The notes: generated by a model not told the origin, from the sequence alone. Shown: positions 26,353-37,887, numbered from the stretch's first letter. The stretch: 64,000 nt of DNA from Gymnorhina tibicen (GCA_013399875.1 VXAZ01009313.1:62648-126647), one strand, 5' to 3'. Made by a program: numbers and translations.

Positions 26353-26945
26353 NNNNNNNNNNNNNNNNNNNNNNNNNNNNNNNNNNNNNNNNNNNNNNNN
26401 NNNNNNNNNNNNNNNNNNNNNNNNNNNNNNNNNNNNNNNNNNNNNNNNNNNNNNNNNNNNNNNNNNNNNNNNNNNNNNNNNNNNNNNNNNNNNNNNNNNN
26501 NNNNNNNNNNNNNNNNNNNNNNNNNNNNNNNNNNNNNNNNNNNNNNNNNNNNNNNNNNNNNNNNNNNNNNNNNNNNNNNNNNNNNNNNNNNNNNNNNNNN
26601 NNNNNNNNNNNNNNNNNNNNNNNNNNNNNNNNNNNNNNNNNNNNNNNNNNNNNNNNNNNNNNNNNNNNNNNNNNNNNNNNNNNNNNNNNNNNNNNNNNNN
26701 NNNNNNNNNNNNNNNNNNNNNNNNNNNNNNNNNNNNNNNNNNNNNNNNNNNNNNNNNNNNNNNNNNNNNNNNNNNNNNNNNNNNNNNNNNNNNNNNNNNN
26801 NNNNNNNNNNNNNNNNNNNNNNNNNNNNNNNNNNNNNNNNNNNNNNNNNNNNNNNNNNNNNNNNNNNNNNNNNNNNNNNNNNNNNNNNNNNNNNNNNNNN
26901 NNNNNNNNNNNNNNNNNNNNNNNNNNNNNNNNNNNNNNNNNNNNN
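26353..26945. other. Assembly gap (593 N)
   Basis: Every base is N. The right edge is inside a GAGAG microsatellite and the left edge in a CR1-like word. The true size may differ from the number of Ns. Confidence 1.
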
Positions 26946-27083
26946 GAGAGGAGAGGAGAGGAGAGGAGAGGAGAGGAGAGGAGAGGAGAGGAAGATAAAA
27001 GATACAAAGAAAAAAAAATGCAAAGGAAAAAAGAATGCAAAGGGAAAAGGAGGAAAAAAAAGGAAGAAAGGAAAATAAAAGAC
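26946..27083 (+). repeat. (GAGAG)9 microsatellite and purine-rich tract
   Basis: Nine exact GAGAG units fill 26946-26990 and abut the gap, so the array is longer than shown. It runs on into about 90 bp of nearly pure A/G sequence with only a few T or C interruptions. Such polypurine tracts can adopt triplex structure and are hard to sequence, which probably caused the gap. Confidence 0.9.
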
Positions 27084-28094
27084 TGCAAAACACTGACAAA
27101 TCTCTGTAATATAACAAAGCAGGGGAAACATAAAAATAAATATTTGGCTCCCACTTTCATCGATATTTCCCTTAACACTATTTTCTGAGTGTAGACTAAA
27201 TTTACATCAAGTACTCACATTGTATTTTTAATTTTGCTAGAAGTATTACCAAGGTAGATTTTCGTTTTCTTATAAAAAAATAATTTTCTATGCTGACATA
27301 ATGTTGGGATCACTTACTTGTAAAAAGAACTTGCAAAGTAAATGTCACCTACAATAAATGTGGTGGGAGAAGATGACAAACAGATAGGCAGGAGGGCAAG
27401 AATTTCTGATATTAAAAAAAGAGCTGACCATGTGATTATATAAAAATTCTTGTTTCTTGAGAAAAATGCTATGTTTCTGGATTATAGTCCCAATTCCTCA
27501 CCATTTTACTCTAATTTTATGTTGCTCTTTACTTTGTTAGTTTTAGAGACTAAGGTTAAAATACTGAATCTGGTAATAAGATACTAAACTTTGCCAAGAT
27601 GTGATCTAAGCTACCAATTGGTTTGCACTGCTCTGTTGCTGCACATTCATAACTTCATCATGAAATATTACCTTTTAATGGAAGGCAACACTTGTAACTT
27701 AAATTTTTAAGAAGAATAATGCTGTCAGAATAAAAATTTTACCCAGCCATCCATAAGAACAAATAGTCTGTATATTAAGAGGAAATGGACAAGCCAAGAA
27801 GTTTAAAGAGTTATGCTCTCTTTACTGTAACCATTTTTCTATAACTCTTAGTCAACAAGTTTTTGTTGACTTAAAAATTTTTTTCCTCTTGCAAAGACAT
27901 ATAAAACTATAATTAAAAGCAGATTCTACTCCTGGTCATTTTGGAAACAGAATCACTAATTTCAGAGAGCATTCGTTTTTCATTATATTCTTGAAGACTC
28001 ACTAAAAAAAAAAATTCATTATATGTTTTTCCCCTTAGTGTAAATCCTAATTGTCACTTAATCTGAGTAATCTTTTACCAGATTACATTTACAT
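27084..28094. other. Unique AT-rich DNA, no gene recognised
   Basis: The only structure noted is a short perfect hairpin at 27850-27871: a 9-bp stem AGTCAACAA / TTGTTGACT with a GTTT loop. Confidence 0.55.
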
Positions 28095-29186
28095 TGTAAT
28101 GGTTTTCTTTTTTTGGTGGGGCCTGTAGGGGTGGCTTCTGCGACAAGCTGCCAGAAGTTTCCCCCGTGTCTAATAGACCCAATGCCAGATGGCTCATAGA
28201 TGAACCTGCTGTTGCTAGGGCTGAGCCCACCAGTGACAATGGTAATGCCACTGGAAAAACAGATTTGAGAAGGGGGAAAAGGTACTGTGCAGGAGCAATT
28301 GCAGACAGAGACAAAAGGAGTGAAATTATGTGAGAGAAACACTCCTTCAAGGTCAGTGAAGAAGGTGGTGGAGGAGATGCTCCAGGTGCTGTAGCAGAGA
28401 TTTCCTGCAGCCCATGGAGATCCATGGGAAGGCAGAGATCCACCTGCAGCCCATGTTGTAGACCCACACTGGAGCAGGAGGACATAGCCTGAAGGAGGCT
28501 GTGCAGCCATGGGAAGCCCATGCTGGAGGGACCTCTGAGCAGGACTGTGGATCTGTGGAAAGAGGAGCCCATGTGGGAGCAGGTTTGCTGGCAGGACTTG
28601 TGACCCCATGGGGGACCCGTGCTGGAGCAGCCCTTTCCTGAAGGACTGCACCACAGGGGAGGGACCACAGGGGAGCAGTTTGTGAAGGACTGTATCCTGT
28701 GGGAAGGACCCACACTGAAGAAGTCATGGAGGACTGTCTCTTGTGGGAGGGACCCTGCAGTGGAACAAAGGAAGAGTGTGATCAATCCTCCTCCTGACGA
28801 GGAAGGAGTGGCAGAGACAACATGTGATGAACAGACCGTAGCTGCCATTCTCTGTCCCCCTGCATTGCTAGATGGAAGAAGGAAGAGAAAATAAGAGTGA
28901 AGCTGAGCCCAGGAACAAGAGAGACATGGGAGAAACACACTTCAAGATTTAGGTTTTATTTCTTACCTTTGATTTGATTGGTAACAAGGTTAATTCATTT
29001 TAATTTTTTGCATGTCCAGTCTATTTTGCCCATGATACCAATTACTGAAATATCTGTCCCTGTCCTTATCTCAACCCATGAGACTTTCATTGTCCTTTCT
29101 CTTCTCTTTCTGTTTCCAGTTGAGGAGTAGAGTGACAGCACAGCTTTAGTGGACACCTGTCAGGCAACCAGAGTCAACCCAGCCAA
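28095..29186 (+). mobile_element. Endogenous-retrovirus solo LTR, family 1, long copy with internal tandem units
   Basis: This is the sense-oriented counterpart of the element at 12410-13439 and is about 1,090 bp. It begins TGTAATGG, contains GGGGTGGCTTCTGCGACAAG, and ends AGTCAACCCAGCCAA. Likely 3'-processing signals sit in the AT-rich patch near 28970-29000, followed by about 185 bp that would be R/U5. The middle is built of degenerate units of the form GACCCACACTGGAGCAG. They occur at about 28462, 28515, 28565, 28613, 28661, 28706 and 28749, with spacing of 43-53 bp. The 287- and 198-codon minus-strand open frames are products of these units and not genes. No clear target-site duplication was found. 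The ERV class is uncertain. Confidence 0.83.
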
Positions 29187-30189
29187 CTTTGTTAGATATC
29201 TCTACCAAATCTACTAGTTCAAGTGTTATGTTTTGAGAATTAATATACTATTTTGTTTATATCTGTCATTTTAAAAACATCTGAAGGGACCTCTGTTTCT
29301 TCTTTGAATGATTTTGAGCACTCTTAATACATGACAGGTTTTGTTTCCTAAACAATATTACATTCATCAAAAAGCTGGCTCCCGCTTCCAGAGACAGGTT
29401 TAGGAAGAATTACCCCTCATGTTGTAGCAGCACTAATTGATCATGTGCTCACCTACCAGCCAGAGCAGAAGAAAGCCTTCTGAGGACAGCCAAAAGGAGC
29501 ACTATCATTTGGGCCTCCTCTAGTCTCTGTTTTAAAGTTCGCCTCCAGGCGAACCTGAAATGGGTAAGAAACATTCCTAATTTCAGTGTAGAACAGTGTC
29601 CTAAAATGTTATCTCTAACCTCGAAGTGTGACATCTAACTTCTAAGATCAAAAGCTTTTATTCTTTTCAGTCAGTGTTAGTCCTGCTCAATATAATTAAG
29701 ATGTTTAATACTTTAAGATTCTCAAAAATGTAAAATATCAAGGCTTTACCAGAAATACTACTTGGTAGCAGCAGCAGGAGCAGTAAATTGCAATTTACCT
29801 TCAAAGTCAATTACATCAGGCCAATAATTCTTCCTTACTTTTTACTGCAAGTCTACTGGAGAATTCACTTTATGTAAAGATTCATGTGAAAATTCCCAAA
29901 TGGCTAGTATAACAGAAGCTTAAAAATTAAGGGACTGCCAATAGATTTTTCAGGATTCAAACATCAGCCTGAGCTGGTGTAAATGCATCACAAAATCTGC
30001 ACAACCTATTAATGTGGTGCAGCTCCAAAATGTATAATGAGGCATACAGAAACATGCAGAATTGAGATAATTTGGGGCAGTGATACGTTTCAGGAGGTTG
30101 TTAGAATTGTGATACGAACTCTTAAAATTGCTTTGGTTTTAAGAAATATTAAAAAGGAAAATATAGTTGGATTTGAACCCATCATTCAC
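29187..30189. other. Unique DNA, no gene recognised
   Basis: A 7-bp perfect hairpin, GTTCGCC / GGCGAAC with a TCCA loop, lies at 29537-29554. Nothing else was recognised. Confidence 0.55.
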
Positions 30190-31185
30190 CCTTGTCTTGT
30201 CACTACATACCCTTGTAAAAAGTTTCTATTTTTCTTACAGGCTTCCTTCAGGTACTGGAAGGCCTCATTTAGGTCACACTGAAGCCTTCTCTTTTCCAGG
30301 CTGAACAATCCCATTTCTATCAGCCTTTCCTCATAGGAGAGGTTCTCCATCCTTCTAATCATCTTCTTGACCCTCCTTTGTATTCTCTCCAACAGGTCCA
30401 TGTCCTTCCTGTGCTGGGACCCCAGAGCTGGATGCAGCAGACCCCTTCCAGGTGGGGTCTCACCAGATCAGAGCAGAGGGGCAGAATCCCCTCCCTGCCC
30501 TGCTGCCCACGCTGCTTTGGATGCAGCCCAGGACACGTTTGGCTTTCTGGGCTGTGAGTGCACAGTGCTGGGTCATGTCCAGCCTCTCACCCACCAGCAC
30601 CCCCAAGTCCTTCCAGCAGGGCTGCTCTTGATCTGTTCATCCCCCAGCCTGGACTGATACTGGGAGTTGTCCCGACCCAGGTGAAGCATCCTGCATTTGG
30701 CCTTGTTAAAGTGCATGAAGTTCCCATGGATACATTTCTGGAGCTTTTCCATATCCGTCTGGATGGCATTCTGTCTTCAGGAGTGTCACAGCACCACTGA
30801 GCTTGGTGTCAGCTGCAAATGTGCCAAGAGTGCACTTGATCCCTTTGTCTATATGATTAATAAAGATATTTAAAAAACACTGCTCCCCATACAGACCCCA
30901 GAGAGCACCACTTGTCACAGACATCCATCGGGACTCTGAGCCACTGACCACTACCCTTGAGATGCAACTCTCCTACCAATTCCTTATTGATCTAACAATC
31001 CAGCCTCCAAATTCATGTCTCCAACTCAGAGAGAAGAATGTTGTGCAGTGTCTGTCTAAAGCTTTACAAAAATCCAGATTAATTATTTCCATAGCTCTTC
31101 CCTTTCCTATGGATGGAATCACTTCATTGTAGGAGGCCACCAGGCTGGTCAAGCAGAACTTGCCCTTGGTGAACCCACGATATGG
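30190..31185 (-). mobile_element. CR1 LINE fragment, antisense, reverse-transcriptase to ORF end
   Basis: Minus-strand reading gives CR1 reverse-transcriptase blocks in order from the right. They are RGFTKGKFCLTSLVASY, then IINLDFCKALD, then LNIFINHIDKGIKCTLGTF, then AADTKLSGA. The ORF's C-terminal part follows, with DLLERIQRRVKKMIR, LSYEERLIEMGLFSLEKRR and AFQYLKEA. The catalytic FADD box reads FAAD, so one of the two aspartates is lost. Stops and frameshifts also separate the blocks. The region before the FTKGKS block (upstream in the LINE) and the terminal 3' repeat are both missing, so the copy is truncated at both ends. Right next to it is a CR1 fragment in the opposite orientation. Confidence 0.92.
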
Positions 31186-31223
31186 GTGTATACACGCCAT
31201 ATAAGACAACAGCAAGTGGAATA

Positions 31224-31395
31224 TGAGTCAGCAGTGTGGCAGCCAGGAGGGCCAGCAGTGTCCTGGGTTGCTTCGCACACAGCACAGCTGGTAGGTCAAG
31301 GGAGGTCGTTGCCACAAACTGCCCCGGCCCCACCTTGAGTACTGTGAGCAGGTTTGGGTGCCTCCATGTTGGAGGACATTGGAGGAGTTGGGGAA
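31224..31395 (+). mobile_element. Short CR1 fragment, sense strand
   Basis: GGCAGCCAGGAGGGCCAGCA, GTCCTGGGTTGCTTCGC, GGTCAAGGGAGGTCGTTGCC and CCACCTTGAGTACTGTGAGC follow the CR1 order seen at 24640-24750. The same part of CR1 is also present in the neighbouring antisense fragment, near 30430-30550. The two are therefore separate insertions and not one inverted copy. Confidence 0.85.
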
Positions 31396-31637
31396 GCTCA
31401 CAGAAAGGGAGAATAGTACCTATCTTGTAAAAGACAGGGAGTAGTAGTTAATGAAAATGTAAAAGTCTGTATGTTGTGTATAAAAATGGCGTAGGGTATG
31501 TGGTATAAGCTGTAAGTTTTGGGAAGAAATTTCAGTCATGAGAATTAAGTACAATTGAATGGTTGGAAGATATGTAAATGTATTGAATTATGTGGGACTG
31601 AGCATGACACAAATGATATGGAATAAGGAATGGAAAC

Positions 31638-31915
31638 TGCAGTGTCTGGCTGGGATGAAGTTAACTTTCCACTTAGCATCCATCATAGTGCTGTTATTGG
31701 TACCTAGAAAGGTACTGACAACACATGAGTGTTTTGGTTACTGCTGAGCAATACTCCCACATCAAAGCTGTCTCTCCAACATCTCCCCTGGCCCCCAAAA
31801 GCCGGGAGGCTGGGGGTGTGGGCAAGAGACTGGGAAGGTACATAGCCAGGACCCAAACTGACCAAAGCAGTATTCGTTACTGTATGACATCTGCTCAGCA
31901 ATAAAAACTAAGAGT
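31638..31915 (+). mobile_element. LTR family 2, 5' fragment
   Basis: It opens with GTGTCTGGCTGGGATGAAGT and passes through GTTTTGGTTACTGCTGAGCA, GCCGGGAGGCTGGGGGTGTG and CCCAAACTGACCAAAG. It then shows TATGACATCTGCTCAGCAATAA, the likely core promoter (CRE-like word followed by a TATA-like AATAAAA). These segments match, in reverse complement, the upstream half of 51970-52531. The element breaks off about 40 bp after CCAAAG and joins directly to family 1 LTR sequence. About 240 bp to its left (31396-31637) is unassigned. Confidence 0.8.
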
Positions 31916-32244
31916 CTGAGCAGGAAGGAGCAGCAAAGTTTGATGAACTGATAGTGACTGCCATTCCCTGTCCTCCTGCACTGTGCAAGAGGAAGAGCTA
32001 AAAGATTCAGAAGTAAAGCTGAGCCTTGGAAGAAGCAAGGGACGGTTGGAAGGGGTTTGAACATTGGATTTCATTTCTCATTACCCAACTCTGATTTGAT
32101 TGGTAATAAATTAATTTCCAAATAGTGAGTCTGTTTCGCCAGTGCTGTTAATTTTTGAATAATCTTTCTTCCCTGGTCCAGTTGAGGAGGGAGAGTGATA
32201 GAACAGCTTGGTGGGCACCCAGTGTCCAGCCAAGGTCAACCCAG
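31916..32244 (+). mobile_element. LTR family 1, 3' fragment
   Basis: CTGAGCAGGAAGGAGCAGCA, GATGAACTGATAGTGACTGC, TCTGATTTGATTGGTAATAA and GGTCAACCCAGAG follow the 3' third of the copy at 28095-29186. The AATAAA in GGTAATAAATTAA is the candidate polyadenylation signal of the family. The 5' two thirds are missing, and the left edge is the junction with LTR family 2. Confidence 0.83.
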
Positions 32245-32261
32245 AGTCCTCATGGGGAACT

Positions 32262-32640
32262 CCTGAGGGAACTGATATTATTTAGCCTGGTGAATAGGAC
32301 TCAGAGGAGAGATCTTACCATTTTCTAAGTCTACTTCAAAGGATGTCGTAGAGAAGTTTCAGTCTCTTCTCTCAAGCAACAAGTGATAGTACAAGCAAAA
32401 ATGGCTTCAAGTTGTGCCAGGGGAGGTTTAGGTTAGATTTTAGGAAAAAAAACTTCATTGAAAGGTTGTCAAGCTGGACAACTAGAAGAGGCTGCCCAGG
32501 CAAGTCACTGGTCACTATCCCTGGAGGCATTTAATAGGCCTGGCACCTGTGGCCTGGCCCTTGAGGACATGGTCTAGTGATGGCCTTGACAACATTAACA
32601 GCTGGACTCAAATCCTAAAGGTCTTTTTTAAACTAAAAAA
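32262..32640 (+). mobile_element. CR1 3'-end fragment, sense strand
   Basis: AGGCTGCCCAGGCAAGTCAC, ATCCCTGGAGGCATTTAATA, GGACATGGTCTAGTGATGGC and a final AAAGGTCTTTTTTAAACTAAA match the CR1 3' untranslated tail in order. The terminal ATTCTATG-type repeat is replaced by an A-rich stretch. It differs in subfamily from the 23755-25197 copy, whose tail has the 'ATGTCCCTGCCCGTGGCAG' form. Confidence 0.88.
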
Positions 32641-35600
32641 AAAAATATAAACCACAGAATTTCTGCTCTCTTATGATCTAAAATATTGATGCAAAATGGC
32701 AGTGCATTTTATTTAGGAAAAATAGCACGGATGATGAACACTTCTTTTAATGCCACATCCTAAGAAAGCTGTTTCATGTCTTCATCAAGGAGAAGGTAAT
32801 CTAAAATGCCATATTCCAGTAAATATATTTCAACCAAAAGCAGTTGCTACATCATTGATCAAGCCAATGGCACTGCATTTAAAAATAACACAGACATGGA
32901 TACATCTTTGGGAGAGAGCAAAGCATTATTGCTTCTTCTGTCACAATTAACTTCTACTATAATAATAAAATATATTTTCCTTAAAAAAATTACAGAGACA
33001 AAGTGAAGCAATAGAGAGTTTTCATGTTTTATCTTCAAAGGAACATTCTCTGATGGAAACACACCACTTCAATTAAAGTAAGTGGGAGTTAGTCACAGAA
33101 GAGTGAAGGAAAATACGCAGACATAAATATACTGAGGTGGATGTCTCCTGACAATGCCCTGGTTTAGTGAATTCTTAAATTGGAGCCACACCTGTTAATT
33201 TTCCCAGAAATGGAGTAACTTCAAACTCAGAGTTCAGTGTTGTTACAGTGCTGTCAGTGTGTGTAGTCCTACACACCACAAAGGAAAATTGCAACAAAGA
33301 TGTAATACAAGAAATAATTCTCTGTGACAAAGTGTGCCAGAACTGTAGCCTTTATTTGTTGAGTATCCCCAAAGATTTCAGTTCCTCAGAAGGGTAGCAA
33401 TTCAAGGGCACTAGAATCAAGACTTCTATAAAAAACCTGGCATGTTTACAGAATGGAAACAGGGAAGAAATAGTAGCTTCTAGTCTCAGAGTTTTTCTTT
33501 TGCCTTATTTACAACGTTTTGCATTCTGCCTGTTCCATGGTGTGAAATTTAGCAGGCTTAATTAAGAAGTAAAAAGAGAATTGATAATATAGTAAATTAA
33601 GATGTGAAGAGTTGCTGGATAGAAAGTCTCCTTTTTCTTAATGAGTTTTCCTGTTCTTACTGACAAAAGACATGAGCTGAAATTCAAGCCCCCTGTGCAG
33701 TGAAAACATATTTGTCACCTGTCCTTTAGATTTATCTCAATAATAGTTCCATGCTTTTTCAAAACATGTCAATCCCAGATTAGCTTCCTAGAGGAAAAAA
33801 GTCAGTCTGTTATCTTTTCCAGTGACCCAACTTTGAGAAATTACTGATATATTTTTTCACTTACAAAGAACATACTTTAATTTGAATTCCTTACTTGGAC
33901 TTCTGGCATCCTTCAGTTTGGCAAGTAACTATTTTTGCAAGCACATTTTCAAACGTAAATTATTAAAATTTGTTTAGTATAGATGTTAACATTTCTGACT
34001 CAAATTATTTAAATGGTCATCTCATTCATCTATTATCATTCTTACAGCTTCACCTCTAGGAAATATTACATGTGCAAGCTATTTCATATTTTGTTCTGAG
34101 GTTATTAGAGAGATCCAGAATGATCCATATTTCTTCAGTGCATAACCACTACACATATTCTCAAAAAGGATATTAAAAGATCAAGAGGCAATATGACAAA
34201 AAAAAGCAGGATATAGAAAAGATGTCAGAAAAATAAATTGAAGACTGAAAATTTTTGCTCAGAAAGAAGGCAAGTAAAAAGAGATATTATTTGACATTAA
34301 AGAATGGCAGATTAAATGCATTTCAAGTTGTCAGCATGTAGAATTAATTTGACAGATAGTGGGGGGGTTAATGTCTTTATTGTTCTGGCAAGTAGAAAAT
34401 ATTGTTAATGTTTCCCCAGGCATTTTCAAGACACATCTTTGTTACTTTAGGTAATTGTGATGCAAAGGAGGTTGGCATTTTATTTTACTGAGTGGCAGTA
34501 AAGGAAAAAACTTTAATATCCTTTATAGAAGAGGACATCTAACTGCCTGGTCAGTATGTAAGATAAATAGAAAAAATAGCTATACACTTTTCCTACATAA
34601 AAGCCCCAAGAGACTCCTTGTGCATTTTTCACAAGAAGGGTTGTAAGCCTATCATTTATAATTTATAAATTGAACTAAGCCAAAATCAGAGTACAGTTGC
34701 TGGTTTTAGTGAGACATGATAAAAATTACAAAATACACCAATATAAACAATCATACAAGTGCTTCAAAGAAAGAAGGGATACATGAAAACTTTGAAATAA
34801 AATGCAACACAGAGAATGAAGTAAGATCCGTAACATCAAGATTTACACGGGACTGTCAATCTACAGTATCTAGCTATCTACAGCTGCATAGACATTTTTA
34901 TTACATAGAAGTTTTAATTAGAGAAGTCATTAAAGAGTTAAATTACTAAATATAGAAAAGCACTAGAAAATGTACGTAAGATAGAATAAGCATCATGATA
35001 TTACTGCTGATACACAGTGAACTGTCAACTGATATGATAACAGGATAGCAGAGAATATTTAAGATAATCATAAAAAACTGGTTTATAGAACATAGAGTCA
35101 CTCCAGATAGCCAGCAAAAGTCTGCTGAAACTTTACTACTTATCAGGAGATGACTGAATAGTAGTTGATGCCATGAACTTTCTAACATTCTTCATAAAGA
35201 AGTCAAATTCCTACTGTAAATGTAGCAGCAATTTTTCCTGTGTAGAAAAAGGGATACTATAGTTACCTTTATATCATATTTAATCTAATAAAGAGTCTTT
35301 AGCTGTATGTTAAAAACTGTATTTTAAAAGCATTCCAAATTATGTAAGAAGAGAGGTTGTCACATACTGCAGGAGCATTTGCAGCATATAAGTAAATGCT
35401 GCTATAAATGGTCCACAGACAACTGAGAAGCAGATCTGTGGTTCACGCTATATGGATGTGTGGAATTAATGTACTCAGTGGCTTAGACACCCTCTTGCAA
35501 TCAGGGAAGGTAATATTTAGGTCTTGGAGGAAGCAAACATTTCCCAATATGTGTAAGCAATAATACCAGCAGGAATAAAACGTGAATTGCAGCAATTCGT

Positions 35601-37887
35601 TGCTTTCAAACATAGAAGCAACCAAAGTGTTTTTCATCTGAGTTTATTGTATGACGTAGAGAGGCAGAGAAGAAAGAGGCCATGCCGGAGTAAGCCTGAA
35701 TCTGGCTTTCAATCTGGCTCCCAAGGGAGGAGAAACAGTGTATCTGCTGTCACCATACACTCCACAGACAAACTGTACCTCATACTTCCAGTACTTCATA
35801 AACTTGCAGATACTTTAAGTCACATTCTCTACAGTTGTTAAACCATTGAAAAAAGCCCCTTACAGATGGCATATCTACAGTCAAATTCCAAACTCTAAGC
35901 TAAGATGAACAGAGATTAGAGAAAGCAACTTGTCAAATACGTATTCCATCATCTTAGATCACACTGCAGGTTCATCAGACCAGAAGATCATTTGATCACT
36001 GGATCACTGTATAATTTGTCACGCCTTTCCTGGAAGATCCTTTTCACATCCATAACTGTCAAATATTAAGTGGTTGTGACAGATATAAAATTGCTCTAAA
36101 TATTTTTTGTTGACTGGACACCTGGGATACTTACTGTATCAATACAATTTTTAATTTAATTACGTCAAGAAGGGGATATATAAGGAAGAACATAAGAAAA
36201 TTAACCAGAAAAATTTTACCTAGTCCTCATTAATACTTTAGAAGTCAGTCAAGATATACCATGAGGACTCACAGGGTGGTGGGAGGACAGGGAGGAGGTA
36301 GTAAAGTGTAAGGGAATTCAGGCAATTGCAACAACATTATAGGAGGTATTTCCTAAAGCACTGTTAGTGAAAACCCATGTGACACATACAGGTGTTTACA
36401 GAAGCTATATACACCATCCTGGGCAAGAGGACTTTAACACATCTCAACGTGAACATGCCAGTTTCAAGGTTTTTGCTTGCACTCATTTTTGTTTTTACTT
36501 TGAGAACAAAAAAAAATGCACTCAATTTCACAAAGTCACTATTAGCAACTAGTAAGAAAAGTCCTAGAGAAAAGCTCTTCTATGCTGATTCCAGTTGAGT
36601 TTGCTTGATATCATAGCTCAAGAAATAAATTAGTGAAGTTCTGGTAGCAGTGGAAGTCCTTTGCCTGAAGGACTTGGAGCACTCAGCAGGATTTGGAAAA
36701 TTCATCAGAAGTATCCTGAGATCTGTAAAGATAAGAGACAAGAACGTAAGCCTATTTGATTAAATATTTAAATCTTAACAGATGTCTACCTCTTCACACA
36801 GAAATCTTAATCCCTGATCCATGGGATATTTGAAAGTGGCATCATGCTGATTTATATCAAATGTTTAATTATCAGGACATGGAGAATGACTTTGTAGGTA
36901 GCAGCTGGGTCTGCCGTCTGTATGGTCGTAATGAACTGGCTGTATATTGGTATAAAACAGAGAAACATCAGCATAAGAGACACCACAAGTCTGTATAAAC
37001 TGTCAGATTTACCCTTTTACTGTTCCACTTCAAGGGCCAGTCTCATTATTTTTAACACTGCATATACATCTGAGTATCTGCCTGGATTTTGGTATTGATC
37101 AAATAATTTATTACCAGTCTTTCATGTGCTTCTCAAGAAATCAGATCGTTCATGTTGGTTCCATTCTCTGCAGACTGGGTATGCAGAGGCAGATGGGTCT
37201 CTGCCATCTCAAGGGACCACAACACTGCACCTCACAACAAAGGCTACATAAATATTATTATTTTTATATACTAGACCTCTCATGTGATCAGACCATTATA
37301 CCAGGAGACAAAGTTGTCTTCAGATCTCTTCTGACAGAGAAAATAGTTGGATCTTCATTCCTTACATCTTGCTTGGTCTATTCCAAGGCAATTCCAGTAT
37401 TCCACATCCAGTCACATGGATGTTCAAATACTGCTTGTTCAAATACTTTTTTCCCACATAGATTGGATAAAATTTGATAAAAACAAGAAGAGCTTTTAAA
37501 TGATCACAACTACTTCTTGCCTGTTAACGTTTGTGTTTGGTTTTTGTTTTCAGAGTTGTTCGGTCTTTTTTAACCAATAGTTATGCAGCAGCACTAACAG
37601 TTTGTATTTTTGCCATCTGTTATTTTCATTAACTGGTATGTTAGGTTTCATTCTACTTGTTAAATAAATAATAAAGAAAAATTTAAACTCAAAGTGCAGA
37701 ATTCCATCATCCAGCATTTTTAATTTTCTGTAAACTCTCTCTCTCTTAATTTGTCATTGTTACCTTCAGATGAACTACTCCTCTAGTACCTTTTTCCATT
37801 TAACCCAGATACAGAAAATAACCCCAACTTTCAACGCTACACCAAAGTGCTTATTAATATTTGTTGCATACAAAGACTTTAGCTATC
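32641..37887. other. Unique AT-rich DNA, no gene recognised
   Basis: No exon or repeat family was recognised over 5.2 kb. The largest open frame (37124-37477 +, 117 codons) has no recognisable motif. A G7 run occurs at about 34363, and a locally G-rich patch at 36272-36300. Confidence 0.55.

Noticed and set aside
26236..27188. Open frames of 240-290 codons
   Set aside because: They exist only because a run of N has no stop codons. The readable ends are microsatellite and unique DNA.
28075..28938. 287-codon minus-strand open frame, with other long frames nearby
   Set aside because: It lies entirely in the antisense of LTR family 1 and arises from its GC-rich tandem units. There are no protein motifs.
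30190..31395. Twin-priming inversion of a single CR1
   Set aside because: Both pieces contain the same CR1 segment, so they cannot be parts of one inverted copy.
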